DNA from: Trema orientale
Lineage: Eukaryota > Streptophyta > Magnoliopsida > Rosales > Cannabaceae
Direction: 5' to 3'
Assembly: GCA_002914845.1 (NCBI GenBank)
Contig: JXTC01000282.1
Span: 305,241-369,240 of the forward strand
DNA length: 64,000 bases
Under the pieces are notes generated by a model. It was not told the origin of the DNA. It did no database searches and worked only from the letters and a program-made list of their open reading frames with translations. Positions within the stretch are counted from its first letter, which is position 1; every line of letters starts with the position of its first letter. The position numbers were made by a program, and so were the translations under genes. Below are positions 22,447 through 34,143 of this stretch, in pieces.

Positions 22447-23684
22447 TATATCCTGGATACAATATATATATATATATATATATATATGTTTTGCTCTTAT
22501 ATTTGATTCCACCAAGATAATCATATGGTCAAGAAGATTGGGGCAAGGAGAGGGTGTTGGATCGGAACTATATATTAATGTAGTACTGTGAATTGATCAG
22601 TACTTCAAATTTATTTGCTAATGATCTAACTAGCTAGGGTTGTGTACTTCTAGCTTGATATTCTTGATTCACTTATTTGGCTAGCTAGCTAGTTTTTTGT
22701 TTTCTTCTTATTTGATTGTTGATTTATGTTAACTAATTAAGCTAGACTTAATGTTGAAGCTCGTCAGTAGACCATTCTTTCTCTGATGAGCCAATATTTT
22801 TTTTGCTCCTTAATTAATTCCTAGTTGAGTATTTAACTTAGACCACAATACTTGAAACCATTATAGTTAATTAGTTTCAGAACGGTTTTGGAGTTCCACG
22901 ATTAATAATGATCTGTTACATGTGAGCTTTATAATTTGCTTGCTGTACTATTTTCCAATTTGGGTCTCCATTTTTGGGCTAATTTCGATTCTTCATAATT
23001 TTACGCATATATTGTCAGTTAATTTGCAGCTTTTACTGTTGATCAATATATATATATATATTTCAGACATGAGAGGCGGATTAAACTGATTGAATTGTTT
23101 ATAAAAATGATGATGATGATGATGAAACGTTGGAATAAACGAGAGAGAAAATCCAGTAAGTGGAAACATCAAATTACAAGCATTAATGCTTATATGCCAG
23201 GCATGCATAGCTGCATTTATTTCCCTTTACTAATATTCACATGTGTCATCTTCTACTCTTTCTCTTCCATTAATATGACCGCTTTTACCTTTTGCTATAT
23301 CTATGTGTACTTACGTATATGTACTAGCTACTTCGTGTAGTGGTACATATGAGTATTTATATACGTATACATATACACGCATATTGTAAATAAATATAAA
23401 TATATTTCTCCGTGGTATAGATATATGTAATTATATATATTGAATTAGTATCAACCAGCTCCATTTGCATTCTGATCAGAAACTTGGAGCTGATAATACG
23501 CATCGACCAGAAAAAAGGCATAAGTTATAGTTTAAACGATTTTACCTTCTTCTGCTTCTTTACTTTTTCTTAAAATATTTCATATATATATATATATATA
23601 TATGTATTAAGTAAATGTTCTCTCTTTTCACTCTTTCTGAATCTGCAGTCTTGTTCTGTCTTAATCAAGGCCTCTGATTTTCTG

Positions 23685-23720
<36 letters not shown>

Positions 23721-24721
23721 TTTTTTAGATGTGGTCTTAAAACTATTCATCTTCTTCCTTCTTGTTTCTTTCTTTACTTCTACTGAATTAATCAGAAATT
23801 TGTATATAAACTATAAACAGAAACAAGTAAATATTGTGTCAAAGTTCTTTGGCGAAAAAAAAAAATACAAATAAAAGAACTAAAATTCGAATGAGGTTAA
23901 TTATTTTTCTTTGCTATTTGATAATTAATTATTCGCATGTATGTTATTTTAGCTTATTGCATGTGAATGAGGCATGAAATTGTAATTAAGCACATCTTAA
24001 TTAATGCACTTTTCTACATTAAATCTATATAATTTAATGTTGGTAAAACTTGCAACTTTCTTTTTCATTTTTGATTCTGTGTTTTACTTGCCTTTGAAAT
24101 GGTTATGTGAATGAGGTTGTAACCTAGTTGATCAAACGCCCTCAAATTTATATGTCAATCATGGACAAAATATCGGAGTTATTGGATACGAGCAAAGTCT
24201 TATATTGGCAAAATATCGAACGAGAATGGGTTTTTAATGGATTTGGCTACTTTACTCAATGACGTTTTCAGATGGAACTCCACTCAATCATGGACAAAAT
24301 GCATATGTCTTTTAACTTGTTTTGTTAAACACAATCCTCTAAATTGTGCAGAACTAATAAATTCTATGTATGAATGTTGATTTATTTTCTATGATTAATT
24401 AACTTTGTTGGTGACAGTACTCAAGCCATAAATGCCACTACGGAAAATAAGATGCCGAAAAAAAAAAAGACAATACATAGGGAGATTAAAAGTATAGTGA
24501 AAATATTACCTCAATAGAATTATAGTGCAATAATATATATAGAGAAAATCTCCACTTTTTTTTTTCGGTTATGGAAAGGAAAGGAATTAAACGAGATGAG
24601 GCATGCGCACCAAGTTTTCATTATCAGTCTATCAGAATAAAATGATCTTAAATACAATAGAATTCTCTTCCATATTTGCTCTATATATAGTTCTTAAAAT
24701 TAGAGGGGTAAATATTTGATC
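22447..24721. other. 3' flank of ZHD and intergenic spacer with microsatellites
   Basis: Contains (TA)n at 22462-22487 just after the stop codon, (TA)n at 23582-23603 and (CT)n at 23687-23714. CTAGCTAGCTAG-like runs occur near 22620-22690. Part of the first few hundred bases is probably ZHD 3' UTR. ORFs at 22993 and 23095 have no recognisable domain. Confidence 0.5.
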
Positions 24722-24726
24722 ATAAC

Positions 24727-26465
24727 TGTAAAATTCTTATTTTTAAATGGGTAAAAGGGAAATTTTACAGTCAATGGTATTTTGGTAAATATCAATTTTT
24801 GGAATATTAAAATCAAAATATCTGAAATATTTTATTATATCAATAGTTTCCAGAAATTGCATTTAAATCCCTCGATTTTCTCATCTTCTTCAAGAGAGGT
24901 CCCTGAGAGAGAAAAAGAGCACCGAAACTTCAAAACTTCGCCGCCGACACACGGTAGCTCCAATCGCCCGATGCATGGGCCCTCCATCTTCCTCAGCGAT
25001 GAAGCCACGCCGCCAAGTCTCGCCGGATTTCGTCCCTAGAAAACAGAGATTGGCCACCTTGAAGTTTCCGGCCACCGTGAGCTTTTTTGGTCACCAGAGC
25101 TTCGCCGGACCTCCTTTTGAGACACCGATAGTACCGTTGGATTCGTCTCATCGTTTTCCAACCACTTTCAGCCGTTAACTCACCGCCGGTAAGATTTTTA
25201 CTGTTTGGGCCGTTTTACCAAAGTTTGTAAAAAGTGATATTTTTATAATTATTTCGTTAGGTAATTATTTTATCCGAGGTAACTATTTGAGGTAACAGTT
25301 CAATTACCTGATTTTAATATCTGTTTTAATTTATAATTATATTAAAATAGATTTATGAAAAATCGTGATTTTACGATGATTTGATAAATTGTTGAAACGT
25401 TTTAGATTATACTAGGATTAGACTATGTGGAATTTAAAAATATTTTTTTATTGTGATTGTGGGGTAAAACAGTGGTGTACTGCCCATGTTAGAGTTTATC
25501 TCAAGATAATGCCAAGTGAGATTTTAAAACAAGATTTGATTCATTGATGTATGGTTGTTGTGAATTGTTTCATGTTGTATATACCATAAGATCACACACT
25601 TGAGTTCCATTATTGCATTATGGTAGTTTAGATCGCTGGCGCTAAGTGAAAGACCTAGGCCTCTGCATAGATTTTTAGCTGATACACCTATGGGTAGTGT
25701 CAGGATGCTAAGTAACTCTGCTACAGAGATATTGTAGGATCGTGATGGAAGAATGAGAGCTCACTCATATACTTGGTTGATTTATGATATGTATAATTAT
25801 ATGGATTTGGTTTTGATTTTGAATATGAGATTATTCGGGATATCAATTATTTTATAAACTTGGTTTATAAATGGATTTTGGAAAAAGTATTAACCATGCA
25901 GGTTTGGTAAAAATTGCATCTATTCAAAAAGGTAATTGAATTTCTACTGAGCATGTGAATACTCATCCCCCCTATTTCTTCCACTTTCAAGTGTTTGACC
26001 ATTTGAGGTAGTCGTCTTAATGGATAGACAAGCTATGTAATTCTACTCTTAATCCCTAGTGGGTGTTCATATACTGTTGTCTTTCTTTCCTTATTTAATT
26101 ATTCAACTAAAATTAATAAATCTACGAAGTGGATGTATAAGGATAGTTTTATAGTTAATTTGAGAACTTGAAACTACAAATGATTTAATGTAATCATTTT
26201 GGACTTTGGATTAAAGTTTTCAATTAAACTCAGTTTACCATAATCCATGAATTATTTATAAGTTTTCAAACGAATTTATCACAAGCTTTCTTAGACTCTA
26301 ATGATATTTTTCTTAAGTAATTAAAGCTACTAATTATTTTAATAGTTGTGGAATTTATAATAATTTGAGGACTAAAACGAAATTATTTAATACACAATTT
26401 TCCTTGAATTTCATAAAACTAATATTTAATTACTCTTTCACCTAAAATTACTAAAAGTCACGGCA
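24727..26465 (+). repeat. 5' LTR of the Ty3/gypsy-like element
   Basis: Collinear with 30567-32354 over nearly its full length: shared landmarks include AATAGTTTCCAGAAATT, GAGAGGTCCC, GGTAATTGAATTTCTACTGA and CTAAAATTACTAAAAGTCACGG. The small ORFs at 24782-25178 lie in this LTR and are not genes. The right boundary is approximate. Confidence 0.85.
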
Positions 26466-28241
26466 GGTTTCAAATCCATCTAGGATGGTATCAAATAAAT
26501 GGTATCAAAGCTGCAGGCTTCAAATCCATCTAGGATCTTACATATGATATTTTGCTGTTTAAAAAGAGATTTTGGAAAGTGCTTAACAAATACCTCATAC
26601 ATCACTTAGGAATTGGCTAAATATGTTGTCTTTGTTTTGATTCGTTCTAAATCCTTCGTTCATCTCCCTAGAGTAAAATTCTAGTATCCTTGATATGGTT
26701 ATAAGCCAGAAATTCTAATCTCAGAGGTGTTACGATTAATACCAAACTAGTGAATTCTACTTCTATGCAAATTCTTTGATTCAAATAGATATTCGTATTT
26801 ATACTCCTAAGTTCATTTAGATAGTGAGCTATGTATGAACCTTGAAGGTTCTATGATAGCTAACTTGTGCTAGGTATTTTAAATACCTTAGATTAAGTCG
26901 GTATTTCATAACCTTTTAGGATGTGATTTAACTTTCTGGATTTTTGTACACTTTTAATTACTCGGTTCGAATAATTGGCGGTTAATTCTTATATTTAAAA
27001 TATTCAGATAGGTAATATCTTTACATGACATATGGCTCCTTCATTAACAAATTTATATGATACATATATTGAGTTTGCTTAAATGTGGTGCTGTACTTAT
27101 ATCACTAAGTTTGGCTTTAATTGTGCATTGGTAGAATAAAGTGATTTAATTTCATTGGACATTCTTTGACTATTTAGTTTTTTCTGAATTACTGCATCAT
27201 GATTGTGTATCATTGTAAGTCGTTTACTTGAAATAATTTGTTTTGCCTACTTGATAGCTGCATACCTAGTTTACTTGTCTTTCCAAGGTAAAGCTTTTGT
27301 AATTAAAAAATTTTTCATGATTAATGGACAAAGATAATTTTTTATGGTTATGGTTTTTTTTCGGACTTACATTTTTTTCTCTAAATATATCGGCTTTGTA
27401 ATCCTTGGGTAAGAAATTAATTAGCTATTATTAATGTAATCAAATTTAGAACTATTTACATGTTAGGTAATTCTTGGATTTTCAAAATTGATTAATATAG
27501 TTTGGAATGAAATAGGCTGCTATGATTGATAAAATTCCATACCTTCATTTTCAAGAGAACCATGGATATTTTAAATATCAAATAGGTAAAAGTGATTCAC
27601 TTTTTTAAATAAAGATTAGTTTTAAAACTTATAGACTATTTAAAATTGGATGTTTGTAAGATGGCATTATTGTAAAGTTTGAATCTTGGTGTATATAAAA
27701 TTTAGCTATGGTATTAAATTAATCCTAATCTAAATCTGATAGTGTTAGTTAGAGAATTATTTAGATCAAGAAAGTTTTTATAAACTTAAGGTTCCAAGTA
27801 TCTTTCTAGATTTGAATGTGATAGATATTCTTGGTACTTGACTTATAAGCTAAAATGTATTTTCACGTATATATTTACAAGTTGACTTGGAACTAAATAT
27901 GGAATATTTATGAAAAAAATTTTATGGCAACTTCAAGAAACAAGTTTAATTTCAAAGAAAACGTTTGGTACGAATTAATAGAATATAAGTATAAATTTTT
28001 GGAAGAATTGTGTATGTGTCAAAGATGTCATATTTACAATATCTTGTTATATAAATTTCGCTAAGTAAAAAAAAAAAATAGTAATAAAATCCGGTTTAGA
28101 ATCTTCTGTGAATGAAAAGAATATTAGAATTTAAATCCTAGTTTGGAGGTCTTATAAACCGTTGTTATTATGGTTAGTTAATTAGACTTGGTTATGCTTC
28201 CAAGCTTCCATGTATATGACCTATATTAGTAATGTATATAT

Positions 28242-30045
28242 TGATGGTATTTTGATCTAACACTTAGGAAAAATATACATGTATGCAAATATGAAAAACA
28301 CATGATCACATTATGAACACAACAGAAAAGTTAGCGGATTTAGGTTTTAAAATTTTTACATGAAAACAGTTTTCATAACTATAGAATATACATATATCAT
28401 ATACATGATCATGTATAACATAAATCAAATCTAAATACATAAACCCTAGAGATGGGATTAAGGTTTACCTCTTGTAGCGTATTCCTCCTCGATCTCCTTA
28501 TTGATGGTAATCAAATCTCCATCCCTAGATCTTCTTGTCTATGCTCTTACTCTTGGTTGATGAGGTGAGTGGGCACTAAGTTGAATATTACGTTGGAGAA
28601 TGATCAAGAACACCTTCTTGATCTTTTGGAATACCGGGACGTGAGATGAGACTTTGAGATTGCAGAAAACTTTTTATCTTCTATCTTTCTCAGCCTTGGC
28701 TGAATTCTCTCTCTCTTTCTCCCTCTGTGTTTCACGTGTAGTACTCCTAAAGTTACAGTGCAGTTTTTTCTCTCATATATCTTATATATATGGGGCCAAA
28801 AACTGCTAATCTCAGTCCAACTAGGATTGGGCTTGTTCTCCAATTTGGGATTTGGGTGTATTTTTATAAATATGTCCAACTCATAAAGCTTATTTATAAA
28901 AATACCAACTTCTGTGTAGAATCATTATTTTACACAGCTTCATGAAACTAAGTTCATAAATTCCACTAACCAATTAATGAGCTTTGTTGAGTTAGACAAG
29001 GGACCTAATAGATCCAAATAATCTAAGCTCTAATAGTATGATAAATACATAATAACTCTTATTAAGGTATTTATATAAATACTATTAGTAAAGTAGACAC
29101 TCCAGTAAAGGCTCAATACTGCACTCTTAGATTAAATGTCATGCCTTTTATAGAGGTTTAATCAACTAGCCTTGATTAACCGATCCATCTAGCATATTCT
29201 ATACCACATATAGAATCCCTATACAATGCGTAGTTGGATAGGTAAAATTACCGTAATACCCATCCAACACATATTTACCTTTAAGTTACCATCTCTCTAT
29301 CAAGGAATAATGTTGTCGATAATTTTGTTCTCAATGGCTATTTAGACAAAATTATCAACCAATTCACAAAGTGAATACTAAGAGCTTAGATTTAATTATT
29401 CTATGAATCTTGAAAGACCTTAAAGTGGCATTAATGTATAGTGTTCTTAACTATTTGGTGTTCCCATCAATTCATAAGCCATAACCTCTAATATGCTAGA
29501 GTTCACCTCTAATTTCATAGAGGCTAGTCTTTTAACAAATCAAAAAGCTACATCCTATGAAAGCAAGTCTAGTCAAACGTCAAGGATTAAGATCTACATG
29601 CTAAGAACTAGTTTGTGGTAATATAAAAATTGAGTTACGACACTTTAATTCTTTATATTACCTGGTCCAGTTCAATACACATAACTTATTTATGTTATAC
29701 TAGTATTTCTATCAGAAGTCAGACACTTCAATGATTTGAGATATATCATTCCCATTGATATAGACAAACACTACAATCTTTAGTAAATAAAGTATTCCAT
29801 CTTTATTTACAGACTGTGTACTAGTTAATTTAGACTTAGATAAAGAAACAAGTCTCCTTATAATTAACACTTAATCATGCTTGTTTCTTTATACACAAAT
29901 AAAGTCATAGAATCTTTTTCAGATAAATAAACTATTCAACTGAGATAGTTTAATCTAGCAAATATCATAATTGCATATAAGAGAAAGTTATTTACACTAA
30001 AAGGGTAAAATTGAAAATATGCTTTCAAGGGTAAATATCCCAACA
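28242..30045 (-). mobile_element. Solo LTR (family S), inserted in the Ty3/gypsy-like element
   Basis: 1804 bp, flanked on both sides by TATAT (28237-28241 and 30046-30050), a perfect 5-bp target duplication. Read on the minus strand it starts TGTTGGGATATTT and ends in CA, as LTRs do. It matches the plus-strand copy at 47592-49382 throughout. No internal region or second LTR accompanies it, so it is a solo LTR left by recombination. The TGTTGGG start is common in Ty1/copia LTRs, but family is only a guess without coding sequence. Confidence 0.85.
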
Positions 30046-30566
30046 TATATGATGTTAGTGAATTTTAGGACCAGGTTTCAGATACAGACAAATGGGATTA
30101 TCTCAGTATAATGTTGATCTGGTATGATCAGGGGGACAATATCGTATGTATTCGACATTTGGTTTGCTACTCTAGTTTGGTGCCTAACAATCAGTCGTTA
30201 GATTATAAGAGTCTTGTATTGTTGACTCTTAGTCTTTATTATCATTACTACTCTTGTTTTGTGTACCGACTTAAGGACGTCATTCTTATTTTCATTGTAT
30301 CTGTCGATGGGTCACCTATGATTCTATATAACTTTGTGTACTTGTTTAACTCGTGCCTTGTGTGACATTGGCATGTTGACAAGATTCTAACACCAAGTGA
30401 AGGGCGTATGTTTCACGCTCCTTGTATAACTCGTGTTTGATTCGATCCTCCTATACCCTATCTTTGATTGTTCATTATCTTTTTGACTGTTATTCCTCAA
30501 TGTTCCTCTCGTACTCCTTGTATTATATTCGAATTTCAGGACGAAATTCTTTAAAGAATGGAAGAT

Positions 30567-32354
30567 TGTGAAATCCTTCTTTTTAAATAGGCAAAAGGTA
30601 ATTTTACAGTCAATGACATTTTGATAAATATCAATTTTCTAAATATAAAAATCAAAATAACTGAATATTTTATTATATCAATAGTTTCCAGAAATTATAT
30701 TTAAATCCCACAATTTCCTCATCTTCTCCAAGAGAGGTCCCGAGAGAGAAAAAAAGTACTGAAACTTCAAAACTTCACTGCCGACACACCATAGCTCCGA
30801 TCGCCCGATGCGCTGGCCCACCATCTTCCTCACCTCAAGAAGTCATGCTGCCAAGTCTCACTGAATTTCGTTCTCAAAAAACGGAGATCGGCCACCTTGA
30901 AATTTCCGGCCATCCTGAGATTTTTCGACCACTGGAGCTTCACTGGATCTCCTTTCACGACACCAATGGTATCCTTGGATTCGTCTCGTTGTCACCGTTA
31001 TTTCTCGACCACTTTCGGCTATTAACTCACGGCCGAAAAGATTTTCACTGTTTGGGCCGTTTTACCAAAATTTATAAAAAGTGATATTTTTATAATTATT
31101 TTGTTAAGTAATTATTTTACCTGAGATAACTATTTGAGGTAGGGGTTCAATTACCTGATTTTATATCTGTTTTGATTTATATTTACATTAAAATGGATTT
31201 ATGAAAAATCGTGATTTTACGATGATTTGATAAATTGTTGAAACGTTTTGGATTATACTGAGATTAGACTATGTGGATTTTTATACTTATTTTTTCATTG
31301 TGATTATGGGGTAAAATAGCAGTGTGTTGCCCATATTACAGTAAATCCTAGGATAATACCAAGTGAGATTTTAAAGTATGATTTGATTCATAGATACATG
31401 GTTGTTGTGAATTGTTTCACATTGTACATACCATATGATCACACACGTGAGTTTCATTATTGCGTCATAGTAGTTTAGATCATTGGCGAGTTGCTACAGC
31501 GCTAGGTGAAAGACCTAGACCACTGCGTTTTTGGCTGATACACCTACGGGTAGTATTAGAATGCTGGGTACCTCTGCTACAGAGGTATTTCTAGGCCGTG
31601 ATGGGAGGATGAGAGCTTACTCATATACTTGGTTGATTTATAATATATACAAATATGTGGATTTGGTTTTGGTTTTAAATATGAGATTATTCAGGATATC
31701 AATTATTTTATAAACTTGGTTTATAAATAGATTTTGGAAAAGGTATTAACCATACAAGTTTCGTAAAAATTACATCTATTCAAAAAGGTAATTGAATTTC
31801 TACTGAGCATGTGAATGCTCACCCCCCTACTTCTCTCACTTTCAGGTGTTTGACTATTTGAGGTAGTCGTCTTGATGGATAGACAAGTTGTGCAGCTTGT
31901 GTATGCAATTCTACTCTTAATCCCTAGTGGGTGTTCATACTCTATTGTCTTTCTTTCCTTGTTCAATTATTTAGCCAAGATTAGTAAATCTACTAAGTAG
32001 ATGTATGAGGATGGTTTTGTAGTTAATTTGAGAACTTGAAGCTATAAATGATTTAATGTAATCATTTTGGACTTTGGATTAAAGTTTTCAATTGAGCTCA
32101 GTTTATCATAATTCATGAATTATTTAAGAGTTTTCAAACGAATTTATCACAAGCTTTCTTAAACTTTAATGGGTATTTTTCCTAAGTAATTAAAGCTACT
32201 AAGAGTTTTAATAGTTGTAGAATTTATAACAATTTGAGGACTAAAATGAAATTATTTAATACATAATTTCTCCTAAATTTCGTAAACATAATATTTAATT
32301 ATTCTTTCACCTAAAATTACTAAAAGTCACGGTTTCGGATTTCTAATCGTGACA
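30567..32354 (+). repeat. 3' LTR of the Ty3/gypsy-like element
   Basis: 1788 bp from TGTGAAATCC to GTGACA, directly after the purine tract. Collinear with the 5' LTR. The ORFs at 30845, 31531 and 31721 fall inside it and are not genes. Confidence 0.85.
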
Positions 32355-32359
32355 ATAAG

Positions 32360-33587
32360 CAACTAAATTAATTAACCCCTATTTAGTTTCCATTTTCTTT
32401 ATTCAATTAACCTCTCTTTGACAATTCGACATTTTGTTTTCCCAACAGTACTAATTGTTGTGCATATCATGATATTATTTTCACCATAGATGCATTCCTT
32501 AATTATATATTAATTAATTATTCGGATAGGGTCGTTAAAATATCAAAAACAAGAACCAACCAGTAGCAAATCATAATAAAGATTCGCCTAATATATATGA
32601 TAATTTGTGGAATTTTTGAAGTTAGTTGGCCAAATTTCTTCCTTCTTTACTGAAACTCTGACCCATAGTTATAGCACATTCTCCATCAATACTTGTATAT
32701 GAACCCGGCCCCTCTAAGTATTTGATCTTTTTTTTTTCTTTTTTACAACAAATCTTAACCCTTAAGAGTAATTATAGTAACTACAATTTTTTTCTCAGAG
32801 AAAAATTGTAACAGATAGGAGCGCAGTCAAAATATATCCATACTTTCTTGTATTCAACTGCATGTATGTCATATACTCGATTACCCAAAAAAGAAAATTC
32901 ATGACGTTGCGATAATAATTAATAGCAGTAGAAATAATAAATGTACATGGAATTAAAAATTATATACTTGTTTTCTCATCTGTTAATAAGCTAGCGAGTG
33001 ACGAGGACGAGTGTCTCATTAACGCATGCATTGTTTTTACCAACGGAGACAGCTTTTCAATTTTGTATTATTTGACCTCCTCGTAACCGTTCTTTTGTAG
33101 TTTGTTTTCTTCTGCTTAAAAACACAAGAACTCATGTACACTTGTTAATAGATTACTTTAATTGCTTTCCATATTAATCTCACATGTAAAAAAGAGTGCT
33201 TGTTGTCTTGCTGGATTATTTGATCTTTTTCCCCACTTAAAATTCACTTTCAAAGTTGACTACTTTTTCTTTTTCTTTATTTTTTTTTTCCCAACAAAAA
33301 CTTCTTAAAGAACAAAACAAACCGCCTTTCAAAAAAAAAAAAAAAAACAAACCGAAGACAACTTTTTTGTTTTATATTGGTATTTTACATGTATATATAG
33401 TAATTAATCTTTTCTAGTTGCTAAAAAAAATCTTAGTTAGGTAATTTTCTCTTCTCGCCTCTGCGCTTTTATTTATGAGTTTCTTTCTCTTTTTAATAAT
33501 TAGCCTCTTTTGGAGATTTTTCTATTAAAAAAAAAGTGAAATTTCTCCATAATTCAGGAATTAAATTTTAGTTTTATTTGTGATTAA
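32360..33587. other. Intergenic, no gene recognised
   Basis: AT-rich spacer between the LTR element and the LINE tail, with poly-T and poly-A runs (for example 33330-33345). No ORF of note. Confidence 0.5.
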
Positions 33588-33603
33588 CTTCCTACACATG
33601 TGA

Positions 33604-33936
33604 AGGGAACGACGATGATTGTCACTGGGAGATTAAGGAGCTGTCTCAAGGAATGTGATTACTTAGCTATTTTGATTTCTTTAAGTTTTCAATTATTCGT
33701 AGCTAGGGGAAATAACTATGTAGCGCATAAGGCTGCTTGGGTTACTTCGACTTTCTTTTGATTGTTTTTCTGCTTATGATATTCCTAATACGGTCTTTTC
33801 TGACCGCCAGACTGCAAATGTAGTTTAGTTCGTTGTTGAGGGTGGTAGTTGTGGCTTTCTCCTCGGCCTTCTTTGATTTGTTCCCTTTTCAATGAAGTGT
33901 TTCTTCAGCAGTAAATTAAAAAAAAAAAAAAAAAAC
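33604..33936 (+). mobile_element. Severely 5'-truncated LINE tail with target-site duplication
   Basis: Ends in a poly-A run (33917-33935). Just before its 3' UTR it encodes NNYVAHKAAWVTSTFF then a stop, which resembles the C-terminus of the RNase H domain of plant L1 LINEs. CTTCCTACA followed by CATGTGA lies both before the element (33588-33603) and, with GTA inserted, after the tail (33937-33955), giving a target-site duplication of about 16-19 bp. Only about 330 bp were copied. Confidence 0.75.
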
Positions 33937-33955
33937 CTTCCTACAGTACATGTGA

Positions 33956-34108
33956 CAGTACTGTCTCTTCTCCTCAACGTAACTTCATGATATAATTATA
34001 GTTTTAACTTAATATAGGCTATCTGCATCATTTTAGATTAATGTAGGTATTGGTTTATTCATCGCACGTTATAATCTTTAAAACCCCGCAACTCCTTCAC
34101 GTATAGAT

Positions 34109-34143
<35 letters not shown>

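Larger units (their letters stand above)
24727..32354 (+). mobile_element. Ty3/gypsy-like LTR retrotransposon, broken, no readable gag-pol
   Basis: Two long direct repeats of about 1.75-1.79 kb (24727 to about 26465 and 30567-32354) begin TGTAAAAT and TGTGAAAT; the right one ends in CA. A primer-binding site TGGTATCAAAGC (26500-26511), complementary to initiator tRNA-Met, follows the left LTR. A purine tract after GGACGAAATTC (30538-30548), typical of plant Ty3/gypsy elements, precedes the right LTR. Flanks ATAAC and ATAAG match at four of five bases. After removing the solo LTR inside it, only about 2.3 kb of internal sequence remains, with no gag or pol reading frame, so it is deleted or was never autonomous. 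In about 210 aligned bases near the LTR 3' ends I count about 18 differences (8-9%), suggesting an age of a few million years at commonly used plant rates. Confidence 0.85.

Noticed and set aside
21574-22591. Several 60-156 codon open frames on both strands over the ZHD gene
   Set aside because: Low-complexity Arg/Pro/Ser-rich frames caused by GC-rich coding DNA; no family resemblance.
24782-25178. Overlapping 61-85 codon frames with protein-like composition
   Set aside because: They lie in the 5' LTR of the Ty3/gypsy-like element and have counterparts in the 3' LTR.
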